Counted from the stretch's first letter, positions 33,097-41,984 are shown. The stretch is 64,000 bases of DNA from Streptomyces zhihengii (GCF_016919245.1 NZ_JAFEJA010000001.1:5109501-5173500), one strand, 5' to 3'. A program made the numbers and translations. Notes: generated from the letters alone by a model not told the origin.

Positions 33097-34377
33097 ATGG
33101 CGGAAGAGCAGAAGCGCACCCGGCAGCCCAACGGCCGTAGCTCCATCTACCTGGGCAAGGATGGCAAATGGCACGGCCGCGTCACGGTTGGTGTCCGCGA
33201 CGATGGCAGTCCCGACCGTCGCCATGTCGAGCGCAAGACCCGTACCGAGGTCGCCGCTGCTGTGCGGGAGCTGGAGAAGGCTCGCGACGCCAAGACCGTA
33301 CGAAAGCCCGGCAGGGCGTGGACAGTCAGCACATGGCTGACGCACTGGATCGACCACGTTGCGCCCCTCGGCGTCAGCGATAACACGACGGCTGGATACG
33401 GCGTCGCCGTGCGAAAGCACCTGATCCCCGGGCTGGGTGCTCACCGGCTCGACAGGCTCAAGCCCGAGCACATTGAGGCCTTCTACGCGAAGATGCAGGC
33501 CAACGGCAGCAAGCCCGCAACCGCGCACCAGGCGCACCGCACTTTGCGTACGGCCCTCAACGAGGCTGTCCGCCGCGGTCACCTCGGACAGAACCCTGTG
33601 CGGCTCGCCAAGGCGCCGAAGTCGGGCGAGTACGAAGTGGAGCCGTACAACATTCGTGAGGTTCAGCGGTTGCTCAAAGCAGCTGACCAGCATCGCAATT
33701 CGGCACGCTGGGCGGTCGCCCTGGCTCTCGGCCTGCGTCAGGGGGAGGCGCTCGGGCTGGTGTGGGAAGACGTGGACCTTGAGGGTGGCTTCCTGGTGGT
33801 GCGACGGAGTCGTAACCGGCCCAAGTACAGCCATGGATGCGCGCAGCCGTGCGGACGCAAGGGGGCTGGCTACTGCCCGGACCGGCGTCGCACGAACGCG
33901 GAGTCGTCCAAGACGAAGTCGCGCGCAGGCCGGCGTGCCGTCGGGTTGCCCGCGCAACTTGTCGACCTGCTCCGCTCACACCTCAATGCTCAGCAGGAAG
34001 AGAGGAGGACAGCGGGAGACCGGTGGGTGGACGGCGGGCTCGTCTTTCCGGACGAGTGCGGCCGGAGCCCGTCTCACCGGCGGGACTGGTCGGAGTGGAA
34101 GGCTCTCCTTGCAGAAGCGCAGGTGCGGGACGGGCGGTTGCATGACGCCCGCCATACTGCGGCCACGGTCCTGCTCATCCTGGGAGTTCCCGAGCGTGCC
34201 GTGATGGGGCTCATGGGCTGGTCCACCACAGCCATGGCCGCCCGCTATCAGCACATGGTGGACGCCGTGCGGACGGACATTGCGAGGCAGGTGGACGGCC
34301 TGATCTGGCGCCCCGAGGCAGAGCGGCCGCACGATGGGGACGGTGGTGCGGCGGACGAACCCGCGCAAGCCAACTGA
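33097..34377 (+). CDS. int: Tyrosine recombinase integrase
   Basis: This 426-residue phage-type integrase has an N-terminal arm-binding region, a SAM-like core-binding domain (about residues 70-160) and a catalytic domain with Arg214 (LGLRQGEALGL), His349 and Arg352 (HDARH), Trp375 and nucleophile Tyr384 (ARYQHM). An insertion rich in Cys (CAQPCGRKGAGYC) follows the first Arg and is common in actinobacterial integrases. AAGGAG precedes the ATG. It recombines attP with the 3' end of tRNA-Cys, ending 80 bp from the right core. Confidence 0.95.
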   Translation: MAEEQKRTRQPNGRSSIYLGKDGKWHGRVTVGVRDDGSPDRRHVERKTRTEVAAAVRELEKARDAKTVRKPGRAWTVSTWLTHWIDHVAPLGVSDNTTAGYGVAVRKHLIPGLGAHRLDRLKPEHIEAFYAKMQANGSKPATAHQAHRTLRTALNEAVRRGHLGQNPVRLAKAPKSGEYEVEPYNIREVQRLLKAADQHRNSARWAVALALGLRQGEALGLVWEDVDLEGGFLVVRRSRNRPKYSHGCAQPCGRKGAGYCPDRRRTNAESSKTKSRAGRRAVGLPAQLVDLLRSHLNAQQEERRTAGDRWVDGGLVFPDECGRSPSHRRDWSEWKALLAEAQVRDGRLHDARHTAATVLLILGVPERAVMGLMGWSTTAMAARYQHMVDAVRTDIARQVDGLIWRPEAERPHDGDGGAADEPAQAN

Positions 34378-34394
34378 GACGGGAACTGAGACGG
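34372..34394 (+). repeat. Right integrase arm-site repeats
   Basis: AACTGAGACGG occurs twice in tandem (34372-34382 and 34384-34394), overlapping the int stop codon. It matches the left-end AACTGAGACG at 21178-21187. Confidence 0.6.
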
Positions 34395-34401
34395 AAGACG
34401 A

Positions 34402-34435
34402 GAAGGGCGGCACCCTCGGCAGGGTGCCGCCCTTC
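34402..34435 (+). terminator. 15-bp perfect int terminator
   Basis: The stem 34402-34416 pairs with 34421-34435 around CGGC, followed by GGTTCTGCC. It stops int transcription before the tRNA. Confidence 0.85.
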
Positions 34436-34456
34436 GGTTCTGCCTGGTCAAGGCTG

Positions 34457-34502
34457 GTGGAGGCCGTGGCGGGGATCGAACCCGCGTAACACGCTTTGCA
34501 GG
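34457..34502 (-). repeat. attR: 46-bp core inside tRNA-Cys
   Basis: This stretch is identical to attL at 21017-21062 over 46 bp and covers the tRNA from the anticodon loop to the CCA end. The element therefore rebuilt an intact tRNA gene when it integrated. Confidence 0.92.
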
Positions 34503-34532
34503 CGTGCCCCTGAGCCACTCGGGCACACGGCC
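34458..34532 (-). tRNA. tRNA-Cys (GCA)
   Basis: Read on the reverse strand, acceptor strands GGCCGTG and CACGGCC pair perfectly. The anticodon stem CACGC/GCGTG holds loop CTGCAAA with anticodon GCA. The T arm GCGGG/CCCGC holds TTCGATC. The 3' CCA is encoded (34458-34460). The 3' half is element-derived. Confidence 0.95.
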
Positions 34533-34550
34533 GTGTTCTTCAACTCCTCG

Positions 34551-34580
34551 ACCGTAGGCCGCCGTCGAGGGGCCGTTCAA
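34551..34580 (-). promoter_or_regulatory. tRNA-Cys promoter candidate
   Basis: On the reverse strand TTGAAC (34580-34575) and TACGGT (34556-34551) are 18 bp apart and end 18 bp before the tRNA 5' end. It lies on the host side, so insertion did not disturb it. Confidence 0.5.
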
Positions 34581-34714
34581 GGATTCCGGCGGCGCCGCAA
34601 CACGACTGCCATGTGCCGTTCACGACCGGCGCCCCGGTCCTACGACCAAGGGCCTGTTCCGGCCCCGACCAACGACAGGGTCCATTCCCATGGACGCCCC
34701 TTACTCTGGTGGGC

Positions 34715-36220
34715 ATGACCACCCCCGAGCCGCGTGACACCGACGTCACGCCCACGCCCCGTGCCGCCGCGTCCCGCCCCCTCGGGGGCGATGCCGTCCA
34801 CGGCGGGGACGGCGGCGACGGGGGAGTGCTCGGGCCCGCCCACCGGGCGCTGAGCATCGGGATCGTGGCCGTCGTCTTCCTGATCGCCTTCGAGGCGACC
34901 GCCGTCGGCACCGCCATGCCCGTGGCCGCGCGCGAGCTGCACGGCGTCGCGCTCTACGCGTTCGCCTTCTCCTCCTACTTCACGACCAGCCTCTTCGGCA
35001 TGGTGGTGGCCGGCCAGTGGGCGGACCGGCGCGGGCCGCTCGGGGCGCTCGCCTCGGGCATGGCCGCGTGGGCCGCGGGCCTGGCGCTCTCCGGGACCGC
35101 CGGGGCGATGTGGGTGTTCGTGGCGGGGCGCGCGGTCCAGGGGCTCGGCGGCGGGCTGGTCATCGTCGCCCTGTACGTCGTCGTCAGCCGGGCCTACCCG
35201 TCCCGGCTCCAGCCCGCGATCATGGCCGCGTTCGCGGCGAGCTGGGTGATCCCCTCCGTGGTGGGGCCGCTGGCCGCCGGTACGGTCGCCGAGCACCTCG
35301 GCTGGCGGTGGGTCTTCCTCGGCATCCCGGCGCTGGTCGCCGTCCCGCTCGTGCTCGCCCTGCCCGCGATCCGGCAGCGCGCCTCCGGGCCCGCCGACCC
35401 CGGGGCGCCCGTCCCCTCCTTCGACCGCCGGCGGATCCGGCTCGCCCTCGGCATCGCGCTCGGCGCGGGACTCCTCCAGTACGCGGGACAGGACCTGCGG
35501 TGGCTCTCCCTGCTGCCCGCCGCGGCCGGCGCGGCCCTGCTGGTGCCGTCCGTGCTCGGCGTCCTCCCGAAGGGCACCTACCGGGCCGCCCGGGGCCTGC
35601 CCTCCGTGGTGCTGCTGCGGGGCATCGCCGCGGGCTCCTTCATCGCCGCAGAGTCCTTCGTCCCGCTGATGCTGGTCACCCAGCGCGGCCTCTCCCCGAC
35701 CCTCGCCGGTCTCTCCCTCGCGGCGGGCGGCGCGACCTGGGCGCTGGGCTCGTTCGTGCAGTCCCGCCCGCGTGCCGAGGCGCACCGCGAACGGCTCGTC
35801 GTCCTCGGCATGCTGCTCGTCGCGGGGGCCATCGCCGCCGCCCCGACCGTCCTGATCGACGGCGTCCCGGCCTGGACCGTCGCCGTCGCCTGGACCTTCG
35901 GCTGCTTCGGCATGGGCCTGGTGATCGGCTCGACCAGCGTGCTGCTGCTCAAGCTGTCCGCGCCCGAGGAGGCCGGGACCAACTCGGCGGCCCTCCAGAT
36001 CTCCGACGCCCTCTCCAACGTCCTGCTCCTCGCGGCCGGCGGCGCCGCCTTCGCCGCCCTCGGCGGCGGCGAAATCGGCACCGCCACCCACACCGCCACC
36101 ACGACCGGCTCCCACCCGGCCGCTTTCACCGCGGTCTTCCTCCCGATGGCGGGCGTGGCACTGGCGGGGGCATGGGTGGCGACGCGGCTGGGGGTGCGGG
36201 GGAAGGCGGCGTCGCGCTGA
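34715..36220 (+). CDS. MFS transporter (drug/proton antiporter type)
   Basis: This 501-residue protein has a ~45-residue disordered N-terminus and about 12-14 membrane helices. The conserved MFS loop between helices 2 and 3 reads GQWADRRGPLGAL, and a helix 4-5 region has GRAVQGLGGGLVIVALYVVVSRAYP, typical of drug-efflux families. It is probably an exporter; the substrate is unknown. It is the first host gene to the right of the tRNA. Confidence 0.88.
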   Translation: MTTPEPRDTDVTPTPRAAASRPLGGDAVHGGDGGDGGVLGPAHRALSIGIVAVVFLIAFEATAVGTAMPVAARELHGVALYAFAFSSYFTTSLFGMVVAGQWADRRGPLGALASGMAAWAAGLALSGTAGAMWVFVAGRAVQGLGGGLVIVALYVVVSRAYPSRLQPAIMAAFAASWVIPSVVGPLAAGTVAEHLGWRWVFLGIPALVAVPLVLALPAIRQRASGPADPGAPVPSFDRRRIRLALGIALGAGLLQYAGQDLRWLSLLPAAAGAALLVPSVLGVLPKGTYRAARGLPSVVLLRGIAAGSFIAAESFVPLMLVTQRGLSPTLAGLSLAAGGATWALGSFVQSRPRAEAHRERLVVLGMLLVAGAIAAAPTVLIDGVPAWTVAVAWTFGCFGMGLVIGSTSVLLLKLSAPEEAGTNSAALQISDALSNVLLLAAGGAAFAALGGGEIGTATHTATTTGSHPAAFTAVFLPMAGVALAGAWVATRLGVRGKAASR

Positions 36221-36245
36221 CACCGGCGGGCCCTACCCTCGCCTC

Positions 36246-36443
36246 ATGGTGAATCATCCGTCTCCGGCCAGGGCCCCGGAACAGGGTCTGGGGCCTTCGC
36301 GCGGGGGCGCAGAAGCAGACCCGTACACGAGGCTGGGGCACGCCCTGCGCACACACTCCGACCGTACGCACCGCGCCGAGGTGCGGAGGGCCGCCGAGAA
36401 GCAGGTCGCCACATGGGAGGCCCTTCTGCGACGCATGAGATGA
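36246..36443 (+). CDS. Small hypothetical basic protein
   Basis: This 65-residue frame has a plausible helical C-terminus (RLGHALRTHSDRTHRAEVRR then EKQVATWEALLRRMR) and sits between the MFS gene and the helicase gene in the same direction. No motif is recognised, and the ribosome site is weak. From memory a small gene occupies this place in related genomes. Confidence 0.55.
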   Translation: MVNHPSPARAPEQGLGPSRGGAEADPYTRLGHALRTHSDRTHRAEVRRAAEKQVATWEALLRRMR

Positions 36444-36602
36444 CTCCCGCGGGTGACCAGGGAGCTCGCCGGACCGGAAGTGTGACATGGGCCGCAAGAC
36501 CCGTGGAGGCGGTGGCGTTCACGGCGGGGTCCGCCGCGCCCCCGGTAGGGTGGCCCGGTTGTCGTACAGCACCCCGTCCAGCCGAGCCCGTACCCGGAGA
36601 CC

Positions 36603-38387
36603 GTGACTACTACCGCCTCCCACCACCTCTCACCCGCCTTCCCCGGCCGTGCCCCCTGGGGTACCGCCAACAAGCTGCGTGCCTGGCAGCAGGGGGCCAT
36701 GGAAAGGTACGTACAGGAGCAGCCCCGAGACTTCCTCGCCGTCGCGACGCCCGGCGCCGGGAAGACGACCTTCGCGCTGACCCTGGCCTCGTGGCTGCTG
36801 CACCACCATGTGGTCCAGCAGGTGACGGTGGTCGCGCCGACGGAGCACCTGAAGAAGCAGTGGGCCGCGGCCGCCGCGCGGATAGGGATCAAGCTGGATC
36901 CCGAGTACAGCGCGGGTCCGCTGAGCAAGGAGTACCACGGCGTCGCGGTGACCTACGCGGGCGTCGGCGTGCGGCCCATGCTCCACCGCAACCGCTGCGA
37001 GCAGCGCAAGACGCTGGTGATCCTCGACGAGATCCACCACGCCGGTGACTCCAAGTCCTGGGGCGAGGCGTGCCTGGAGGCGTTCGAGCCGGCGACCCGG
37101 CGGCTCGCGCTGACCGGTACGCCGTTCCGTTCGGACACCAACCCGATCCCGTTCGTCACCTACGAGGAGGGCACCGACGGCATCCGGCGCTCCTCCGCCG
37201 ACTACACCTACGGCTACGGCAACGCGCTCGGCGACGGCGTCGTGCGGCCGGTGATATTCCTCAGCTACAGCGGCAACATGCGCTGGCGCACCAAGGCCGG
37301 CGACGAGATCGAGGCCCGGCTCGGCGAGCCGATGACCAAGGACGCGATCTCGCAGGCCTGGCGCACCGCCCTCGACCCGCGCGGCGACTGGATGCCCAAT
37401 GTGCTGCGCGCCGCCGACAAGCGGCTGACCGAGGTCCGCAAGGGCATCCCGGACGCCGGCGCGCTCGTGATCGCCACCGACCAGGACTCGGCCCGCGCCT
37501 ACGCCAAGCTGATCCGCGAGATCACCGGCACCAAGGCGACCGTGGTGCTCTCCGACGAGGCCGCCGCCTCCAAGCGGATCGAGGAGTTCAGCGAGAACGA
37601 GGACCGCTGGATGGTCGCGGTCCGCATGGTGTCCGAAGGCGTGGACGTCCCGCGCCTCGCGGTCGGTGTCTACGCCACCACCATCTCCACGCCCCTGTTC
37701 TTCGCCCAGGCCGTCGGGCGCTTCGTGCGTTCCAGGCGCCGCGGCGAGACCGCGTCCGTCTTCCTGCCGACCATCCCCAACCTCCTCGGCTTCGCCTCCG
37801 AGATGGAGGTCGAGCGCGACCACGCCCTCGACAAGCCCCGCAAGGAGGGCGAGGAGGACCCGTACGCCGAGTCCGAGAAGGAGATGGCGGAGGCGGAGAA
37901 GCAGCAGGACGAGGACACCGGCGATCAGGACATGCTGCCCTTCGAGGCACTGGAGTCCGACGCCGTCTTCGACCGGGTGCTCTACGACGGCGCCGAGTTC
38001 GGCATGCAGGCCCACCCCGGGAGCGAGGAGGAGCAGGACTACCTCGGCATCCCCGGCCTGCTCGAACCGGACCAGGTGCAACTGCTGCTCCAGAAGCGGC
38101 AGGCACGGCAGATCGCCCACAGCCGCAAGAAGCCCGACACCGAGGCCGATCTCCTCGAACTCCCCGCCGAGCGGCGGCCGGTGGTCTCCCACAAGGAGCT
38201 GCTGGAGCTGCGCAAGCAGCTCAACACCATGGTCGGCGCCTACGTCCACCAGAGCGGCAAACCGCACGGAGTGATCCACACCGAGCTGCGCCGGGTGTGC
38301 GGCGGGCCGCCGAGCGCCGAGGCCACCGCCGGGCAGATCCGCGAGCGGATCAAGAAGGTGCAGGAGTGGGCCACGCGCATGCGCTGA
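36603..38387 (+). CDS. Superfamily 2 DEAD/DEAH-box helicase
   Basis: This 594-residue protein has motif I ATPGAGKTT (about residue 48), motif II DEIHHAGD, motif III-like ALTGTPFRSD, and the C-terminal helicase domain with VSEGVDVPRLAVGVYATT and QAVGRFVRSRR (motif VI). An acidic stretch (EKEMAEAEKQQDEDTGDQD) follows. It resembles the Rad25/XPB-like or phage-type DEAH helicases that are common single genes in Streptomyces. Substrate (DNA or RNA) is uncertain. The GTG start follows GGAGACC. Confidence 0.9.
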   Translation: MTTTASHHLSPAFPGRAPWGTANKLRAWQQGAMERYVQEQPRDFLAVATPGAGKTTFALTLASWLLHHHVVQQVTVVAPTEHLKKQWAAAAARIGIKLDPEYSAGPLSKEYHGVAVTYAGVGVRPMLHRNRCEQRKTLVILDEIHHAGDSKSWGEACLEAFEPATRRLALTGTPFRSDTNPIPFVTYEEGTDGIRRSSADYTYGYGNALGDGVVRPVIFLSYSGNMRWRTKAGDEIEARLGEPMTKDAISQAWRTALDPRGDWMPNVLRAADKRLTEVRKGIPDAGALVIATDQDSARAYAKLIREITGTKATVVLSDEAAASKRIEEFSENEDRWMVAVRMVSEGVDVPRLAVGVYATTISTPLFFAQAVGRFVRSRRRGETASVFLPTIPNLLGFASEMEVERDHALDKPRKEGEEDPYAESEKEMAEAEKQQDEDTGDQDMLPFEALESDAVFDRVLYDGAEFGMQAHPGSEEEQDYLGIPGLLEPDQVQLLLQKRQARQIAHSRKKPDTEADLLELPAERRPVVSHKELLELRKQLNTMVGAYVHQSGKPHGVIHTELRRVCGGPPSAEATAGQIRERIKKVQEWATRMR

Positions 38388-38781
38388 GCCACGGGCCCGC
38401 CGACGGGCGCCCCGGCGCGGGCACTTCCGGTGCGCGTGCCGGAAATCGGTGACATGCCGCCTTTCGGTGCGGTAGAAAAGCAAGCGACCGGCATGCGGCC
38501 GGCTGTTCGAGGGTTACGCGCACGGCGTGACGACAGAACTCCCGAAGACGGACCAATAACGCGTCGTCAGAAGAAGATCGCCCGGATTCTGGACGAGGTC
38601 TTCCGCTGAGCGGTGCCGGTCGCTACTGTCCCGGCCATACACACGCCCCGTGGCAGCGCCGCCGCGGAGCGCAGTCGGTGTGCCATGGCCTGCCGGCGGC
38701 CTCTGGGTGCGTCGCCGATGGGACCGGTGCCGCCACCTCCGTCGGGGGACCGCCGTCACTCACTCCTAAGGAGGGGGCGTC
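38388..38781. other. Intergenic region before the IclR gene
   Basis: It contains one short reading frame (38454-38609, listed separately) and a -10-like AGTAG/TAGAAA stretch near 38474. The last 20 bases hold the ribosome site AAGGAGG for the IclR gene. No long hairpin or repeat is seen. Confidence 0.4.
38454..38609 (+). CDS. Possible 51-residue small protein with a TTA codon
   Basis: This frame runs from ATG to TGA and ends in a basic, helix-like tail (TRRQKKIARILDEVFR), which is more protein-like than chance. It contains one TTA leucine codon, which in Streptomyces would need the bldA tRNA. There is no good ribosome site, so I list it with low confidence. Confidence 0.25.
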   Translation: MPPFGAVEKQATGMRPAVRGLRARRDDRTPEDGPITRRQKKIARILDEVFR

Positions 38782-39423
38782 GTGACCGCGGAAACCTCTC
38801 AGACGCTCGACCGGGGACTTCGTGTCCTCAAGCTGCTCGCCGATACCGACCACGGGCTGACCGTCACCGAGTTGTCCAACAAACTCGGCGTCAACCGCAC
38901 CGTGGTCTACCGCCTGCTCGCCACCCTGGAGCAGCACGCCCTGGTACGCCGCGACCTCGGCGGCCGGGCCCGCGTCGGGCTCGGCGTGCTCCGCCTCGGC
39001 CGCCAGGTGCACCCCCTGGTGCGCGAGGCCGCGATGCCCGCGCTGCGCTCGCTCGCCGAGGACATAGGGGCCACCGCCCACCTCACCCTCGTCGACGGGG
39101 CGGAGGCCCTCGCGGTCGCCGTCGTCGAACCGACCTGGACGGACTACCACGTCGCCTACCGGGCCGGCTTCCGGCATCCGCTGGACCGGGGGGCGGCCGG
39201 CAAGGCCATCCTCGCGGCCCGCCAGACCGCCCACAACGAGCCCGGATACACCCTGACCCACGGGGAGTTGGAGGCGGGCGCCTGCGGCGCGGCCGCCGCG
39301 CTGATGGGGGTCACCGGGATAGAGGGCAGCGTGGGCGTCGTCATGCTCGCCGACGCCGTCCCGGAGCGGGTCGGCCCCCGGGTGGTCGACGCGGCCCGCG
39401 AGGTCGCGGACGCCCTGCGCTGA
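38782..39423 (+). CDS. IclR-family transcriptional regulator
   Basis: This 213-residue protein has an N-terminal winged helix (LDRGLRVLKLLADTDHGLTVTELSNKLGVNRTVVYRLLATLEQHALV, about residues 8-55) and a GAF-like IclR effector domain (ATAHLTLVDG ... HPLDRGAAGKAIL ... GSVGVVMLAD). It is shorter than the ~250-residue family norm. AAGGAGGGGGCG precedes the GTG strongly. Its effector and targets are not evident; the adjacent S16 protease gene is a possible target. Confidence 0.9.
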   Translation: MTAETSQTLDRGLRVLKLLADTDHGLTVTELSNKLGVNRTVVYRLLATLEQHALVRRDLGGRARVGLGVLRLGRQVHPLVREAAMPALRSLAEDIGATAHLTLVDGAEALAVAVVEPTWTDYHVAYRAGFRHPLDRGAAGKAILAARQTAHNEPGYTLTHGELEAGACGAAAALMGVTGIEGSVGVVMLADAVPERVGPRVVDAAREVADALR

Positions 39424-39488
39424 GCGCTGCGGGGGAGGGCCGCGGGACGCGGCGGCCCGGCCCCCGGGCGGGCAGATAGATTGGCGTC

Positions 39489-40277
39489 GTGTTCTCCAGC
39501 CTCACGCGCCCCCGCGCCCTCGCCCTCAGCGCCGTGCCCGTCGTCGCGCTCCTCGCCGTCGTCGGGTTCGCGCCGCTGCCGTTCGTCGTGGCGCAGCCGG
39601 GCGGGACGGCGGACGTGCTCGGTGACGACCGGGGCAAGCCGATCATCACCGTCACGGGAGCCCCGACCCGCACCACCGAGGGCGAGCTCCGGATGACGAC
39701 GATCGTCGCCTCGGGGCCGTCCGTGGACGTCGGGCTCGACGAGGTCGTCGACGGGTGGTTCCGCACCGACCGGGCGGTGCTGCCCCGGGACGCGGTCTAC
39801 CCGCCGGGCAAGTCCGACCGGGAGGTCGAGCGCCACAACACCGAGGACATGGAGGAGTCGCAGGACGACGCCACCCGCGCGGCGCTCGCCTACCTCGACG
39901 AGGATCCCGCGAAGGTGAAGGTCTCCCTGCACCTGGCCGACGTCGGCGGCCCCAGCGCGGGCCTGCTGTTCGCGCTCGGCATCGTCGACAAGCTCGACGG
40001 CGACGGCTCCGGAGGGGACCTGACCGGCGGACGCACCATCGCCGGCACGGGGACGATCACCCCGGAGGGCGAGGTGGGCCCGGTCGGCGGCGTCTCCCTC
40101 AAGACCCAGGCGGCCAAGCGCGACGGCGCCACGGTCTTCCTCGTCCCCGAGGCGGAGTGCGCGGACGCGCAGGCCGAACTCCCCGAGGGCCTGCGCCTGA
40201 TCCCCGTCACCACCCTGGAACGCACCGTGGAATCCCTGCGCGCCCTCGAGCGCGGCGGCAAGGTCCCCTCCTGCTGA
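39489..40277 (+). CDS. Secreted or membrane-anchored Lon-like S16 protease
   Basis: This 262-residue protein has one N-terminal hydrophobic helix (about residues 11-33) and then an extracytoplasmic domain ending in a Lon-type proteolytic domain. The Ser-Lys dyad is Ser156 in VGGPSAGLLFAL and Lys205 in GGVSLKTQAAKRDGATVFLVP. No ATPase or clear PDZ domain is present, unlike YlbL-type proteins. It may process cell-envelope proteins. GTG start; separated from the IclR gene by 65 bp. Confidence 0.85.
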   Translation: MFSSLTRPRALALSAVPVVALLAVVGFAPLPFVVAQPGGTADVLGDDRGKPIITVTGAPTRTTEGELRMTTIVASGPSVDVGLDEVVDGWFRTDRAVLPRDAVYPPGKSDREVERHNTEDMEESQDDATRAALAYLDEDPAKVKVSLHLADVGGPSAGLLFALGIVDKLDGDGSGGDLTGGRTIAGTGTITPEGEVGPVGGVSLKTQAAKRDGATVFLVPEAECADAQAELPEGLRLIPVTTLERTVESLRALERGGKVPSC

Positions 40278-40362
40278 CCCCGCCCCACCCCGGAGCCGGC
40301 CCCACGGGCCGGTGACCGGGTGCCGCGCCCCCTGCGCGCCGGCGCGGCCTGCGGCCGTGCGG

Positions 40363-41796
40363 TCAGCGGCCCCCGTGCCCCGCGCCCACGTCCTCCCCGG
40401 CGCGAGCGGGCGGCCCCCCGCCGGCCGCGCCGCCGGGCGGGGCACCCGCCTTCGGCGAACCGCAACCTGAACCCGCGGGCGCACCGCCCCCCGAACCGCC
40501 CCCCGCGCCCGCAGGCGCGCCCGCGGGCGCACCGTCCAGCTCGCGCCAGGCGGGGAACACCGCCGGAGCCAGGGTCGCCAGCAAGTACAGCCCGCCCATG
40601 ACCAGCAGCGCGGTCGCCAGGCCGCTGCGCTCGATGAGCTGGCCCGCCGCGAGGCCGCCGAGCGGTGTCGTCATCAGGACGCCCGCGGTCGAGACGCTCA
40701 TGACCCGGCTGCGCAGTTCCTCCGGCACCCGCTCGAACATCACGGTCGTCAGGATCGGGTTGAGCATCCCCGCCCCGAGCCCGCCGACCGCCATGGTGGC
40801 GGCCAGCGGCACCGTCCCGTCGACCAGCGCGGCCACCACGAAGCGCGGCATCCCGCACAGCACGAACGCCACCGTGAACACCGCCCGCCGCGGGAAGCGG
40901 TGCCCGACCGCCGCGTACAGCAGGGCGCCGAGCAGCGCGCAGGCCCCGAAGACGGCCGCGAGCAGCCCGAGGTCCCGGGCGCCGCCCAGATTCTCCTTGG
41001 CGTGCACGGGCAGCAGCACCGAACTCCAGCCCTGGTCGATGCCGTTGGTGAGCATCACCATCAGCATGACCCCCAGCAGCAGCCTGCTGCGCAGCAGGAA
41101 CGCGCACCCTTCCCGCAGCTCGGCGCGGTAGGCGCCGAACGACACCGGGGGAGCGTTCCGCCGCGGCTCGGCCGCGGGCACCCCGCGTACGCCGCCCGCG
41201 ATCAGCAGGGCCGAGACGCCGAAGGTCACCGCGTCGACGATCAGCACGGCCTCGGCGCCCAGCACCGCGATCAGCACACCCGCCAGGGCGGCGCCCGTCA
41301 TCCGGGCGCCCCGGGAGACGGCGTCGAAGAGACTGGCGGCACGCGAGAGCGGCGTGCCCGCCAGCTTCGCCAGGTCCGGGACGAGGACATGGCGCGAGGT
41401 TTCGCCCGGCGCGTGGAACAGGCCGGTGAGTGCCATCAGCGCGCACAGCATCCAGAAGCGCAGCGACCCCGTCCAGTGCAGCAGCGGGATCGCGCCGATC
41501 GCGACGGCGCAGACGAGGTCGCTCGCGACGCTGACCCGGCGGCGGCCGATCCGGTCGATGACGGGGCCGCCGACGATCGCCGAGACCACCACCGGGAGCG
41601 TCGCGCAGAAGGCGACCACCCCGGCCCTGGCGGGGCTCCCCGTGGTCTGGAGCGTGAACCACGGGACGCCGATGAGGGTGAGCGCGTTGCCGCTGATCGA
41701 CACGGCGTTGGCCGTCAGCACGGTCGCCAGCGGACGCCGGTCCCTCACGTCGGCGTCCCGTCCCCCGTGGCCGTCCCGTCCCCCCTGGTCGTTCAC
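40363..41796 (-). CDS. MFS transporter with glycine/proline-rich C-terminal tail
   Basis: This 477-residue enterobactin-exporter-like MFS protein has about 12 helices (ANAVSISGNALTLIGVPWF, GPVIDRIGRRRV, GLFHAPGETSRHVLVPDL). The last ~60 residues are low-complexity Gly/Ala/Pro. The GTG start overlaps the stop of the upstream small gene by 4 bp. It shares a reverse-strand cluster with an ArsR-type regulator, which probably controls it. Confidence 0.87.
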   Translation of the reverse strand: MNDQGGRDGHGGRDADVRDRRPLATVLTANAVSISGNALTLIGVPWFTLQTTGSPARAGVVAFCATLPVVVSAIVGGPVIDRIGRRRVSVASDLVCAVAIGAIPLLHWTGSLRFWMLCALMALTGLFHAPGETSRHVLVPDLAKLAGTPLSRAASLFDAVSRGARMTGAALAGVLIAVLGAEAVLIVDAVTFGVSALLIAGGVRGVPAAEPRRNAPPVSFGAYRAELREGCAFLLRSRLLLGVMLMVMLTNGIDQGWSSVLLPVHAKENLGGARDLGLLAAVFGACALLGALLYAAVGHRFPRRAVFTVAFVLCGMPRFVVAALVDGTVPLAATMAVGGLGAGMLNPILTTVMFERVPEELRSRVMSVSTAGVLMTTPLGGLAAGQLIERSGLATALLVMGGLYLLATLAPAVFPAWRELDGAPAGAPAGAGGGSGGGAPAGSGCGSPKAGAPPGGAAGGGPPARAGEDVGAGHGGR

Positions 41797-41984
41797 GCGA
41801 GCCGGGCCCTGGTCGTGGTCGTCCCGTGCCCGGCGGGGCGGCGGACGAGGTAGAGGCCCAGCCCGACGAGGGTCCAGCCCAGCCTGGTGCGTATCGGCTC
41901 ACGCGGCACGGCGCGCGCGGCCTCGGCGCGCAGCTCGTCGGCGCGCAGACGGTGCAGTGTCAGATGAACGTCGGCCACGTGCAT
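41793..41984 (-). CDS. Small protein coupled to the MFS transporter
   Basis: This 63-residue protein has a charged helical N-terminus (LHRLRADELRAEAARAV) and a hydrophobic segment (RLGWTLVGLGLYLV) that could be one membrane helix. GAGGGG precedes the ATG, and its stop overlaps the transporter GTG start, so translation is coupled. No function is known. Confidence 0.62.
   Translation of the reverse strand: MHVADVHLTLHRLRADELRAEAARAVPREPIRTRLGWTLVGLGLYLVRRPAGHGTTTTRARLA

Larger units (their letters stand above)
21017..34502. mobile_element. Actinomycete integrative and conjugative element (AICE) integrated in tRNA-Cys
   Basis: The region is bounded by 46-bp identical direct repeats (21017-21062 and 34457-34502) that are the 3' half of a tRNA-Cys gene. 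Inside are the full AICE modules: a reverse-strand regulator block, small membrane and spread-type genes, an FtsK/TraB translocase, PrimPol plus helicase replication genes, an iteron array, xis, and a tyrosine integrase ending 80 bp before the right repeat. Base composition is lower in GC at the two ends, especially 21100-22800 and 32500-34500, than in the flanking host genes. The modular order matches pSAM2-like elements with a primase-polymerase type of replication. Nothing is obviously broken, so it could still excise. Confidence 0.93.
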
